Below are positions 7,051-15,082 of a stretch of 33,064 nucleotides of DNA, piece by piece (the stretch's first letter is position 1; the number at the start of each line of letters is the position of its first letter). The notes beneath the pieces are model-generated. The model ran no database searches, was not told where the DNA came from, and saw nothing but the letters and a program-made list of their open reading frames with translations. Source of the stretch: JAYTUJ01 sp043744615 (GTDB lineage: Bacteria; Patescibacteriota; Minisyncoccia; Phycocordibacterales; CAIRYW01). Position numbers and translations under genes: made by a program. The stretch spans positions 1-33,064 of the forward strand of contig JAYTUJ010000014.1 of assembly GCA_043744615.1 (NCBI GenBank), given 5' to 3'.

Positions 7051-9009
7051 ATGTCTAATATCGACGATTTACGAAAAGTTCGACTCGAAAAGTTACAAAA
7101 AATAAAAGATGCTGGAATTAATCCGTATCCTGCTATTTCAAAGCGAACACATACTATTTTAAATCTTGAAAAAGAATTTGATTCTTTGTGTGATACTGAT
7201 ACTCAAGTTACACTCGTTGGTCGTGTGATGTCGTTTCGTTCTCAAGGTGGTCTTATCTTTTTTAACTTTACTGATGGCACCGCAATGTTTCAAGGTCTTT
7301 TTAAAAAAGAACTTGCAGAAAAAGAATTTAATTTTTTTGAATCAGTTGTTGATACGGGTGACTTCGTAGAAGTTTCAGGAACAATAATGAAAACAAAAAC
7401 GGGGCAACACACCCTTTTGGTTTCGTCGTGGAATATGCTTACAAAATCATTGTTACCGTTACCAGAAAAATGGCATGGACTTCAAGATCAAGAAGAACGA
7501 TTTCGAAAACGATATTTAGATATTCTTGGAAACAATGATATTAAAGAAATGTTTGAACGAAAGGCAAACTTTTGGAATGCGATTCGAAATTATCTTTTAG
7601 AAAAAGGTTTTGTTGAAGTTGAAACACCAACGCTTGAACTCACTACAGGAGGTGCAGAAGCAAACCCATTTAAAACACATCATAAAGATTTTGATATTGA
7701 TGTGTTTATGCGAATTTCTGTTGGTGAGCTTTGGCAAAAACGTTTAATGGCAGCGGGTTTTCCTAAAACATTTGAAATCGGACGTGTGTATCGAAATGAA
7801 GGATCAAGCCCTGAGCATACGCAAGAATTTACAAACTTAGAATTTTACACATCATACACTGACTATACTGAAGGTATGAAGTTGGTAGAAGACATGATGA
7901 AAAAAGTAGTCATGGGCGTGTACGGAAAAACAAAATTTTCTGCACGAGGTTTTGAATTTGATTTGGCTGATGAATGGGTCAAACTCGATTATGTTGAAAC
8001 TATTGAACAAAAAACAGGAATCAATGTACTGACTGCAACCGAAGCAGAAATGAAAAACAAATTGCGAGAATTAAAAGTGCAATTTGTTGGTGAAAACCGA
8101 GAACGATTAACTGATGCCTTGTGGAAATATTGTCGCAAGCAAGTTGCTGGCCCAGCGTGGCTTATTAACCATCCAAAATTAGTTTCACCACTTTCAAAAG
8201 CAAAAACTGATAATCCAGAATTAACCGAACGAGTTCAACTTATTTTAGCCGGAGCAGAAGCCGGCAATGGTTTTTCTGAATTAAATGATCCTGTTGATCA
8301 ACGGGCTCGATTTGAATTGCAACAAAAATTAATTGAAGCAGGGGACGATGAAGCAATGATGCCCGAATGGGAATTTGTCGAAATGCTTGAACACGGCATG
8401 CCTCCAACATTTGGATACGGTTCAGGTGAACGATTGTTTTCTTTTTTTGAAGATAAACCAATTCGAGAAGTACAATTGTTTCCGTTGATGAAACCAAAAG
8501 ATGATCATGGTAATGGTCAAGGAGGCGCAGAAAAACTTTCTAATAAAGATAAAAAAAATAAAGAATCAAAAGTTGCTATCATTGTATTAAACAAAGAAGC
8601 GAATATGTTGCCATGGCAAAAAATGAATACCGTTGCTCACTTAACCGCAGCATTTGGAGCTCGTTCAACAGAAAAACTATTTGTGCAAGATAGTGCCGAA
8701 ACTGCAGATAATAAAAAAATAAATTTAAATATCGGACATGCAATTTTGATTAAAGAAGTTGCAACATCAAAAGTTCTCAAAGAAATGTTGCAAAAAGCAT
8801 ATCAACAAAAAGTTAGTGAAAAAGTTGGTGGAGAAAAAATCCAAATTGCAGAATTTACTCGAGAAATGCTTGAAACAACAAATGATAAAAAAGTTATTGA
8901 ACAAACAAAATTGAAAAACTTTACAGACGTCGAACACCTTGGTTTTTTGGTGTTCGGTACAAAGTCTATTGTCACTGAAATTACCGAAGGTGCCGAGTTG
9001 GCAGGATAA
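7051..9009 (+). CDS. lysS: Lysine--tRNA ligase (class II) fused to a C-terminal DUF2000-like domain
   Basis: Charges tRNA-Lys. An N-terminal OB-fold anticodon domain (about 50-135, VTLVGRVMSFRSQGGLIFF) is followed by the class II core with motif 2 (YRNEGSSPEHTQEFTNLEFY) and motif 3 (GYGSGERLFSFFEDKPIREVQLFP), which ends near residue 482. LysS normally stops there, at about 490-510 aa. Here a Lys/Gly-rich linker (about 483-506) joins a further 146 residues that resemble DUF2000 of the peptidyl-tRNA hydrolase 2 fold: LPWQKMNTVAHLTAAFGA, EFTREMLETTNDKKV and HLGFLVFGTKSIVTEITEGAEL. The frame is continuous, so the fusion is real unless there is a sequencing error. Its function is unknown. Confidence 0.93.
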   Translation: MSNIDDLRKVRLEKLQKIKDAGINPYPAISKRTHTILNLEKEFDSLCDTDTQVTLVGRVMSFRSQGGLIFFNFTDGTAMFQGLFKKELAEKEFNFFESVVDTGDFVEVSGTIMKTKTGQHTLLVSSWNMLTKSLLPLPEKWHGLQDQEERFRKRYLDILGNNDIKEMFERKANFWNAIRNYLLEKGFVEVETPTLELTTGGAEANPFKTHHKDFDIDVFMRISVGELWQKRLMAAGFPKTFEIGRVYRNEGSSPEHTQEFTNLEFYTSYTDYTEGMKLVEDMMKKVVMGVYGKTKFSARGFEFDLADEWVKLDYVETIEQKTGINVLTATEAEMKNKLRELKVQFVGENRERLTDALWKYCRKQVAGPAWLINHPKLVSPLSKAKTDNPELTERVQLILAGAEAGNGFSELNDPVDQRARFELQQKLIEAGDDEAMMPEWEFVEMLEHGMPPTFGYGSGERLFSFFEDKPIREVQLFPLMKPKDDHGNGQGGAEKLSNKDKKNKESKVAIIVLNKEANMLPWQKMNTVAHLTAAFGARSTEKLFVQDSAETADNKKINLNIGHAILIKEVATSKVLKEMLQKAYQQKVSEKVGGEKIQIAEFTREMLETTNDKKVIEQTKLKNFTDVEHLGFLVFGTKSIVTEITEGAELAG

Positions 9010-9057
9010 GTAATAAAGTAAACTTATAAATTTAAATTATTTTTAACACAAATATAT

Positions 9058-9423
9058 ATGACAGGTGAATTTTTAGAAGGTAAGGATTTAAATAAAGTTA
9101 TCCCCGAAGCTCTTTTTGAAGGAAATGTAAATGAGGCATATGAAAAAGACCGAAATGCTTTGTATGCAAAAATGCAACAAAGATTAAATGAAGATGGAAC
9201 TTTAAAAGAAAAATCTCTTGAAGAAATTAAAGAAATAGTTTTAACAGAAGCAGCTCATAATAAATTTTTTGATATTCCAACTGATGTCTATGATAGGCAT
9301 GTACAAGAATTGCAGTCTTCAGAACATTCAGTAGAGAGTATGAGGGCAATTGTTGTGCAGGAATTAGACAACCTTGCAAACGTTATTGCACATGCAATCA
9401 AAAATGGTGAACAATTGCTTTAA
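9058..9423 (+). CDS. Hypothetical protein, 121 aa
   Basis: A soluble, acidic, largely helical protein with no signal peptide, no membrane segment and no motif I know. Short Lys/Glu-rich repeats (LKEKSLEEIKEI) suggest helices. It starts 48 bp after lysS in an AT-rich gap with no Shine-Dalgarno sequence; a TATAAA-like box about 28 bp upstream of the ATG could be its own -10. It is the last gene before a strong terminator, so it is probably the tail of the greA-lysS transcript. Confidence 0.7.
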   Translation: MTGEFLEGKDLNKVIPEALFEGNVNEAYEKDRNALYAKMQQRLNEDGTLKEKSLEEIKEIVLTEAAHNKFFDIPTDVYDRHVQELQSSEHSVESMRAIVVQELDNLANVIAHAIKNGEQLL

Positions 9424-9452
9424 TTATATATTTTAAAAAAGACTTAAAAAGA

Positions 9453-9490
9453 AGCCCCGGATGCGAAGCATCCGGGGCTTTTTCTTTTTT
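9453..9490 (+). terminator. Strong Rho-independent terminator
   Basis: AGCCCCGGATGC (9453-9464) and GCATCCGGGGCT (9468-9479) form a 12-bp perfect stem with a GAA loop, followed by TTTTCTTTTTT. It separates the greA-lysS unit from the mraZ promoter. Confidence 0.95.
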
Positions 9491-9502
9491 GTTTAAAATC
9501 CT

Positions 9503-9538
9503 TCACATAAAGTGGATAACCGTATTTGTTTTATGTGA
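9503..9538 (+). repeat. 9-bp inverted repeat upstream of mraZ
   Basis: TCACATAAA (9503-9511) and TTTATGTGA (9530-9538) are exact reverse complements with 18 bp between them. The left arm overlaps the first MraZ-type box and the right arm abuts the second. It could be an operator for another dimeric regulator, or chance in AT-rich DNA. Confidence 0.5.
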
Positions 9539-9576
9539 GCAAGTGGTATAAAATGTTATTAGGTGGGATAAAGTGG
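9509..9576 (+). promoter_or_regulatory. mraZ promoter with four phased MraZ-type boxes
   Basis: Four copies of a RAGTGG-like box: AAAGTGG 9509-9515, CAAGTGG 9540-9546, TAGGTGG 9560-9566 and AAAGTGG 9570-9576. Start-to-start distances are 31, 20 and 10 bp, close to whole helical turns. A -10-like TATAAA (9547-9552) lies between boxes 2 and 3, with a weak -35 (TTTGTT, 9525-9530). Known MraZ targets are tandem TGGG or AAAGTG-type repeats upstream of mraZ, so autoregulation of the division cluster is the natural reading. Confidence 0.75.
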
Positions 9577-9613
9577 TAAATATAAAAAACTCTTAATTCT
9601 CACAATAAAAACC

Positions 9614-10048
9614 ATGCTCATCGGCGAATACATACATAACCTCGATGAAAAGAAGCGAATTTCGCTTCCGTCAAAATTCCGAAAGGAACTTGGCAAAAAA
9701 GTTGTTCTCACTCATGGGTTGGACCACTGCGTTTTTTTGTATCCAATAAAAGAATGGACAAAAATTGCAGAAAAACTTTCGAGCTTAAGTATCGGACAAT
9801 CTGATACTCGAAGTTTTAACCGATTTATGTTGGCGGGAGCAGTCGAGGTTGACGTTGATTCAGTGGGACGAATTTTAATTCCTGATTTTTTGAAGGAATT
9901 TGCAACTCTCGCTGGACACGTTGTATTTGCAGGGGTTCATAACAGAGTAGAACTTTGGAATGAAACTGCATGGAATGAGTATAAGAAAAATGTTATGACG
10001 CAAGCTGACAGCCTTGCTCAAAAGTTAGGAGAAATTGGAGTTTTGTAA
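9614..10048 (+). CDS. mraZ: Transcriptional regulator MraZ
   Basis: The first gene of the dcw cluster, an AbrB/SpoVT-fold DNA-binding protein that forms a ring and controls its own operon. Two tandem MraZ half-domains with the DxxxR signature are visible: DEKKRISLPSKFRKEL (about residues 11-26) and VDVDSVGRILIPDFLKEF (about 77-95). The length of 144 aa is typical. The ATG at 9614 has no Shine-Dalgarno sequence and follows a leader of about 50 nt that carries the last two binding boxes. rsmH follows after 9 bp. Confidence 0.95.
   Translation: MLIGEYIHNLDEKKRISLPSKFRKELGKKVVLTHGLDHCVFLYPIKEWTKIAEKLSSLSIGQSDTRSFNRFMLAGAVEVDVDSVGRILIPDFLKEFATLAGHVVFAGVHNRVELWNETAWNEYKKNVMTQADSLAQKLGEIGVL
9652..9668 (+). 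repeat. Quasi-palindrome inside mraZ
   Basis: GAAGCGAA (9652-9659) and TTCGCTTC (9661-9668) are reverse complements around a single T. It encodes the conserved KRISLPS region, so it arises from codon choice. Confidence 0.65.
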
Positions 10049-10057
10049 AAATTTCTC

Positions 10058-10969
10058 ATGACTGACATTTCTAAAATTCCACAAACTCATAAGACAGTAC
10101 TTTTACATGAAACAATAGACGGTCTTGATATTCAAAAAGGTGACATTGTTGTTGACTGCACACTTAATAATGGAGGACACAGCAAAGAGATTTTGCAACG
10201 GGCGACCGAGATATCGCTTGTTGGAATTGATCTCGACAAAACAGCAATTGCCCGAGCAAAAGAAAATTTAAAAGATTTTTCAAACATCCATCTGGTGAAT
10301 GAAAATTTTCGAAATATCGATAAGGCACTTATATCAGCAGGATTTAAAAATGCAGATAAAATTGTTGCCGATTTGGGATTAAGCTCAAATCAACTTGATA
10401 GTTCGGGAAGGGGATTTACGTTTCGAAACGATGAACCACTTTTAATGACCTTTGCTTCTGAAGATTTTGAAACAAAAGTTACCGCCATCGATATTTTAAA
10501 CAGATGGCCTGTTGCCGATATTCAAAAAGCATTACTCGAATACGGTGAAGAAACTTTTGCACGAAAAATTGCAGAACAAATTGAAATATTTCGAACCGAC
10601 AAAGTTATAAAAACAACCGGTGAGTTAGTACAGATTGTGTTAGACGCTACTCCAAAGTGGTATCACCACAAAAAAACACATCCTGCAACTAAAACATTTC
10701 AGGCAATCCGAATTGCAACAAACGATGAACTCGGCGCCCTCAAAGAAATGCTCACCAAAGGCTTTAATTTACTGAACCCAAAAGGCAGAATGGCAATCAT
10801 TAGCTTTCACAGTCTTGAAGATAAAATTGTTAAAGAATTTTTTAAAGAAAAACACCGGAACGATGAAGGGAAGTTGATTGTTAAAAAACCCTTAGTTCCT
10901 ACTCGAGAAGAAATAAAAAACAATCCGAGGTCGCGAAGCGCAAAATTAAGAATAATAGAAAAAATTTAA
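10058..10969 (+). CDS. rsmH: 16S rRNA (cytosine(1402)-N(4))-methyltransferase
   Basis: Uses SAM to methylate N4 of C1402 in the 16S rRNA decoding centre. The N-terminal HKTVLLHETIDGL is followed by the SAM motif VDCTLNNGGHSKEIL (about residues 32-46; the usual form is VDATLGxGGHS). The family blocks LGLSSNQLDSSGRGFTFR, ATKTFQAIRIATNDEL and ISFHSLEDKIVKEFF are all present. The length of 303 aa is normal. It is in the standard dcw position, 9 bp after mraZ and 10 bp before ftsL, without a Shine-Dalgarno sequence. Confidence 0.96.
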   Translation: MTDISKIPQTHKTVLLHETIDGLDIQKGDIVVDCTLNNGGHSKEILQRATEISLVGIDLDKTAIARAKENLKDFSNIHLVNENFRNIDKALISAGFKNADKIVADLGLSSNQLDSSGRGFTFRNDEPLLMTFASEDFETKVTAIDILNRWPVADIQKALLEYGEETFARKIAEQIEIFRTDKVIKTTGELVQIVLDATPKWYHHKKTHPATKTFQAIRIATNDELGALKEMLTKGFNLLNPKGRMAIISFHSLEDKIVKEFFKEKHRNDEGKLIVKKPLVPTREEIKNNPRSRSAKLRIIEKI

Positions 10970-10979
10970 ATAAAAAAAC

Positions 10980-11273
10980 ATGACAACATTTGCAAAAGAA
11001 TTACAAATCAAAAAAATAATCACACAGCTTTTAATTTTGTGTGGTATTTTAATTGCCGCGTACATGCTTTTTGTGAATCAAGCGATTATGGCGACAGCGG
11101 CGCGCCAGCGCGCCGAAGCAAATATTAACGAACTCAAAGGAAGTGTTAGTGAACTTGAGTTCGGATACATTGCATTACGAAACAAAATTACTCCTGATAG
11201 CGCCCGACAATTAGGTTTCGTACAGTCATCAAATGAACAGTTTGGAAAACGATCTGTCTCAATTAATCGATAA
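10980..11273 (+). CDS. ftsL: FtsL-like cell division protein
   Basis: A small bitopic protein of 97 aa with a short cytoplasmic N-terminus, one membrane helix (about residues 13-32, IITQLLILCGILIAAYMLF) and a helical extracytoplasmic part likely to form a coiled coil (RQRAEANINELKGSVSELE). Sequence similarity alone would be weak. The size, topology and position between rsmH and ftsI are those of FtsL, which joins the FtsQLB complex in the divisome. A perfect GC-rich inverted repeat lies at 11098-11115. Confidence 0.72.
   Translation: MTTFAKELQIKKIITQLLILCGILIAAYMLFVNQAIMATAARQRAEANINELKGSVSELEFGYIALRNKITPDSARQLGFVQSSNEQFGKRSVSINR
11098..11115 (+). repeat. Perfect GC-rich inverted repeat inside ftsL
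   Basis: CGGCGCGC (11098-11105) and GCGCGCCG (11108-11115) are exact reverse complements with only CA between them. It encodes AARQRAEA and stands out sharply from the surrounding AT-rich sequence. Confidence 0.8.
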
Positions 11274-11289
11274 TATTTAATTTCTCTCA

Positions 11290-13068
11290 ATGAATCAGAT
11301 ATCAAAAGCAAGAATACGCTTAATGTCGTATTTTCTTTTGTGTCTTGGATTGGTTTTAATTTCAAAAGCATATTCATTACAAATCATTCATCATGATGAT
11401 TTTGCAGAGCGTGCTGATAGACAATATACTCGACCTGCTCAAAACGCATTTAATCGAGGAACAATTTATTTTCAAACTCAAGATGGACAATTGGTTACTG
11501 CTGCAAGTGTAAAAACAGGATACCTTCTTTTTATCAGTCCTAAAACATTAGTTGATGTTCAAAAAACATGGGAGGAACTTTCTAAGATTGTTCCCGAATT
11601 AACCCAAAAAGAATTTTTTGATAAAGCTAATAAAAAAGATGATCCCTATGAAGAATTAGCGCATCGATTACCCGAAGATGAAGCAAATAAAATTCAAGCA
11701 TTAAAAATAGTTGGTTTGAATGTTTCTAAAGAACGATGGCGGTTTTACCCAGGGCTTTCTTTGGCGTCACACCTTTTAGGATTTGTTGGTTTTGATAAAA
11801 ATAATAATCGAGTTGGACGATACGGGTTAGAAAGAAGTTACGAAGATGTGCTTTCAAGAAGTTCTCAAAATTTGTATGTAAACTTTTTTGCCGAAATATT
11901 TTCTAATTTAAAACAAACATTAACCGAAGACAAACGTTCTGAAGGTGATGTAGTTACAACAATTGAACCGACAGTACAAACTTCACTTGAAGATATGATT
12001 GGTGGTATTCAAAAAACATGGAACTCTGATCAAACAGGTGCAATTATTATGAATCCAAAAAATGGTGAAATTTATGCCATGGGTGTTGCTCCCTCGTTTG
12101 ATCCAAATGAATTTAATAAAGAAAAATCAGTCAAAGTATTTTCTAATCCGTTAGTTGAAAGTGTATTTGAAATGGGATCAATTATTAAAACACTGACCAT
12201 GTCTGCTGGTATTGATAGTGGAAAAGTTGGCGCAAATTCTACCTACGATGACAAAGGTTTTGTAAAATATGATAAAGCAACTGTCTATAACTACGACAAA
12301 AAAGGGCGAGGAGTTATTAATATGCAAGAAGTATTGAATCATTCCCTTAACACCGGTATGGCATTTGCAGTTGGGCAAATGGGAAAACAAGTCTTTGCGA
12401 AATACATGTTTGATTTTGGTTTAGGTGAAAAAACAAAAATCGATTTACCAAATGAATCAGAAAGTTTAGTTTCAAACTTAAAGAGTCCACGAGATTTGGA
12501 ATATGTAACGGCTGCGTTTGGACAAGGAATTGCGCTTACTCCAATTGCAACCATCCGTGCCCTCGCTACGCTCGGGAACGGAGGCTACTTGGTAACACCA
12601 CACATTGTTAAAAAAATAATATATCGTTCGGGTATTGAAAAAACAATTTCAACAGAAAAAGGAAAACAAATATTAAAACCGGAAACTTCAACCGAAATAA
12701 CTCGAATGCTCATTAAGGTTGTTGATGATGCGTTATCTGGTGGAAAAGTAAAAAACCCTGATTATACCGTTGCTGCAAAAACAGGAACCGCTCAAATTGC
12801 ATTACCAAATGGAAAAGGATACTATGAAGACCGCTATTTGCACTCGTTTATGGGCTATTTTCCCGCACGCGACCCGCAATTTGTGGTTTTGATATATACT
12901 GTATATCCCAAAAATGGTGCAGGATTTGCCTCTGAGACCCTTACAAAACCATTTATCGAGATGTCAAAATTCTTAATAAATTATTATCATGTACCGCCCG
13001 ACCGAGGAGACAAAAAAATAGATTTAGGAACTTCAACAAAAAAAGTGATACCTGTAAAAACACCATAA
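11290..13068 (+). CDS. ftsI: Penicillin-binding protein 3 / FtsI, septal class B transpeptidase
   Basis: Crosslinks septal peptidoglycan with FtsW. It has an N-terminal membrane helix (about 10-30), a PBP dimerisation domain with NRGTIYFQ and the LGFVGFDKNNNRVGRYGLE block typical of the FtsI/SpoVD group, then the transpeptidase domain. Active-site motifs are S297-I-I-K300, S352-L-N354 and K497-T-G499. No PASTA domain follows. The length is 592 aa. Together with the PBP2 at 4801 the window holds one elongation and one division class B enzyme. An imperfect GC-rich hairpin lies at 12555-12581. murF follows after 4 bp. Confidence 0.93.
   Translation: MNQISKARIRLMSYFLLCLGLVLISKAYSLQIIHHDDFAERADRQYTRPAQNAFNRGTIYFQTQDGQLVTAASVKTGYLLFISPKTLVDVQKTWEELSKIVPELTQKEFFDKANKKDDPYEELAHRLPEDEANKIQALKIVGLNVSKERWRFYPGLSLASHLLGFVGFDKNNNRVGRYGLERSYEDVLSRSSQNLYVNFFAEIFSNLKQTLTEDKRSEGDVVTTIEPTVQTSLEDMIGGIQKTWNSDQTGAIIMNPKNGEIYAMGVAPSFDPNEFNKEKSVKVFSNPLVESVFEMGSIIKTLTMSAGIDSGKVGANSTYDDKGFVKYDKATVYNYDKKGRGVINMQEVLNHSLNTGMAFAVGQMGKQVFAKYMFDFGLGEKTKIDLPNESESLVSNLKSPRDLEYVTAAFGQGIALTPIATIRALATLGNGGYLVTPHIVKKIIYRSGIEKTISTEKGKQILKPETSTEITRMLIKVVDDALSGGKVKNPDYTVAAKTGTAQIALPNGKGYYEDRYLHSFMGYFPARDPQFVVLIYTVYPKNGAGFASETLTKPFIEMSKFLINYYHVPPDRGDKKIDLGTSTKKVIPVKTP
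12555..12581 (+). repeat. Imperfect GC-rich inverted repeat inside ftsI
   Basis: CCGTGCCC (12555-12562) and GGGAACGG (12574-12581) pair at 7 of 8 positions around an 11-nt loop. It encodes RALATLGNGG, a normal FtsI segment. Confidence 0.55.
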
Positions 13069-13072
13069 TTAT

Positions 13073-14461
13073 ATGAAAAAACTTTTTAAAAAATTAGTCA
13101 CACTCGCACTTCAGATACAAGCCGAAGCTGTTATTAAACGCTATAAACCGCGAATCATTGGAGTGACCGGAAGTGTTGGAAAAACTTCAACCAAAGATGT
13201 GATATACGCATCGCTTTCAAAAGCATTAGAAAACAAAGAAGGAAAAAACGGAAAAATAACTGTTCGAAAAAGTGAAAAAAGTTTTAATAGTGAAATCGGA
13301 ATTCCGCTTACTGTACTTGGTATGCAAAATGCATGGTCTGACATACCTGCTTGGATTAAAAATGTTATGCATGGTTTTTATTTAGCATACGGGCCGCGAA
13401 AAAAATATCCAGATATATTAGTACTTGAAATTGGTGCTGATCGAGTGGGCGATATTTCACATGCAGTGTCGTGGCTTCATCCTGATGTTGCAGTAGTTAC
13501 TCGAATTGGCGAAGTTCCCGTACATGTTGAATTTTTTTCATCACGAGAACAATTGATTGCTGAAAAAAGTGCATTGCCACAATCACTTTCTACAAACGGT
13601 ATTGCAATTTTAAATGCAGACGATGCAGATGTAATGGGTATGCAAAAAAGCACAGATGCAAAAGTAATTAGCTACGGAGTGCATGCGCTTGCCGATGTTA
13701 TTGGGAGTCATTATCAAATTTTATATGAAGAGTGTGACGGAATTAAAATGCCAATTGGTTTTGTGTTTCGAGTTTCGTACGCGGGCAGTAGTGTTCCGAT
13801 AAAAATAATTGGTACATTAGGCGAACATCACATGTATCCACTTCTTGCTGCGGTTACGGTTGCGATTACTGAAGGTGTTTCAATCATTGATGCTGTTGCT
13901 GGTTTTGAACAATACGAAAAAACAAAAGGACGCATGCGTTTGCTTAATGGAAAAAACAATACAACTATTATTGACGACACATACAATGCTTCGCCAGTTG
14001 CCATGACAGAAGCGATACGAACGCTTGATGCGATTGAGCTTTCGGCAATAAACAAAACAATTGTTGGGCCACGAAAAATTGCGTGTATTGGTGCAATGAT
14101 GGAATTAGGAAAAAAGTCAGTTTCAGAACACGAAAAAATTGGTGAATTGTTCGCGCGCTTTGCGCGCGAAAGCTCTGCAAAAAATAGTGATGTCTATGTA
14201 TTAGTTGCTGTCGGTACTCATGCAAAAGGTTTTATCGATGGTGCACAAAAAGCCGGTATGAGTGAAAAAAATATATTTCAATTTGAAACCTCAGTTGAAG
14301 CAGGAAATTTTTTGAGTACATTTTTGACGGCAGGCGACGTGGTGCTTGCAAAAGGTTCGCAATCAGTACGCATGGAAAAAGCTCTTGAAGCAATTTTACA
14401 AAATCCCAACGACGCAAAAGACGTTTTAGTGAGACAAGATGAGGAGTGGAAAAAGAAGTAG
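13073..14461 (+). CDS. murF: MurF-type Mur ligase lacking the N-terminal UDP-binding domain
   Basis: Likely adds D-Ala-D-Ala to UDP-MurNAc-tripeptide with ATP. The P-loop GVTGSVGKTSTK lies at residues 30-41. The MurF hallmark IIDDTYNASPVAM, the ILNADD motif and the GEHHMYPLLAA block follow, then the C-terminal ligase domain. MurF usually has about 80-100 residues before the P-loop (domain 1, which holds the uridine nucleotide). Here there are only 29, mostly one basic helix (KKLFKKLVTLALQIQAEAVIK). Either substrate binding differs or a partner supplies it. No Shine-Dalgarno sequence. It is the last dcw gene here; mraY, murD and ftsW do not follow. Confidence 0.85.
   Translation: MKKLFKKLVTLALQIQAEAVIKRYKPRIIGVTGSVGKTSTKDVIYASLSKALENKEGKNGKITVRKSEKSFNSEIGIPLTVLGMQNAWSDIPAWIKNVMHGFYLAYGPRKKYPDILVLEIGADRVGDISHAVSWLHPDVAVVTRIGEVPVHVEFFSSREQLIAEKSALPQSLSTNGIAILNADDADVMGMQKSTDAKVISYGVHALADVIGSHYQILYEECDGIKMPIGFVFRVSYAGSSVPIKIIGTLGEHHMYPLLAAVTVAITEGVSIIDAVAGFEQYEKTKGRMRLLNGKNNTTIIDDTYNASPVAMTEAIRTLDAIELSAINKTIVGPRKIACIGAMMELGKKSVSEHEKIGELFARFARESSAKNSDVYVLVAVGTHAKGFIDGAQKAGMSEKNIFQFETSVEAGNFLSTFLTAGDVVLAKGSQSVRMEKALEAILQNPNDAKDVLVRQDEEWKKK
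14150..14170 (+). repeat. Perfect GC-rich inverted repeat inside murF
   Basis: TTCGCGCGC (14150-14158) and GCGCGCGAA (14162-14170) form a 9-bp perfect stem with a TTT loop. It encodes FARFARES and is a local island of high G+C. Confidence 0.82.
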
Positions 14462-14481
14462 CTTTTTATTAAAAACTACAG

Positions 14482-14487
14482 TATAGT
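14482..14487 (+). promoter_or_regulatory. -10 box at the head of the restriction island (leaderless type)
   Basis: TATAGT (14482-14487) ends 6 bp before the ATG at 14494. The gap after murF also holds AT-rich inverted repeats (GTAG...CTAC). This is the likely promoter of the whole hsd locus. Confidence 0.5.
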
Positions 14488-14493
14488 AGTTAC

Positions 14494-15081
14494 ATGCAGA
14501 AGAAATTGAGTGAAATAGCTGATATTGTTTCAGGGTATACATTCCGTGATTCTATCAAAAATGATATTAACGGAGCTATTTTTGTGCTTCAGGCTAAGAA
14601 TATTTCTTCAAATCAAGAGATTCTAAACGTCTCTGAATTTACCAAAGTATCTGGTGAATCAATCAGAACGCCATATTTTTTGGAGTACAACGACATTTTA
14701 CTTGTGTCTCGAGGATCAGGTTTTGGCTCATTTAGATCTGCGCTTTTTACTGCAGATGAAAAAAACGTTATGCCGTCATCATCAGTTTATGTGATTCGAA
14801 TCAAAGATGTTGTTGTTCTTCCAAAATATGTTTCTCTATATCTTAATTCTGAACTCGGTCAAAAAGCAATTTTTCAGATTGTTACTGGCGGTTCTTATTT
14901 GCAGAGTATTCTGGTAAAAAATATAATGGATTTAAAAATCCCCATACCCTCGATATACACACAGAAATCTATTATTGCCCTCCATGAAAATATTATCGAC
15001 CAAGAACGGATACTAAATAGAAAACAAGAATTACAAAAAAACATTATCAACGCAACATTTACTAACTTAATTATAAATTAA
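14494..15081 (+). CDS. Single-TRD type I restriction specificity subunit (half HsdS)
   Basis: One target-recognition domain followed by one helical dimerisation segment. The features are KKLSEIADIVSGYTFRDSI at the N-terminus, YNDILLVSRGSG in the middle, IPIPSIYTQKSIIALHENIIDQE at the TRD-helix junction, and a terminal coiled helix. A full HsdS has two TRDs and about 400 aa; this protein has 195 and ends naturally with no degraded remainder downstream. Single-TRD subunits can work as dimers that read a palindromic site. It is immediately followed (1 bp) by hsdM, so it is probably a working partner of that methylase, beside the two-TRD HsdS at 19314. Which one is used is unclear. Confidence 0.85.
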   Translation: MQKKLSEIADIVSGYTFRDSIKNDINGAIFVLQAKNISSNQEILNVSEFTKVSGESIRTPYFLEYNDILLVSRGSGFGSFRSALFTADEKNVMPSSSVYVIRIKDVVVLPKYVSLYLNSELGQKAIFQIVTGGSYLQSILVKNIMDLKIPIPSIYTQKSIIALHENIIDQERILNRKQELQKNIINATFTNLIIN

Positions 15082-15082
15082 T

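Noticed and set aside
13828..14225. Minus-strand frames inside murF
   Set aside because: murF is strongly supported by motifs over this region; the reverse frames are Ser/Val- or His/Gln-rich shadows.
14458..14479. Terminator after murF
   Set aside because: The GTAG/CTAC-flanked T5-A5 stem is weak, AT-only and includes the stop codon of murF; no T-tract follows the second arm.
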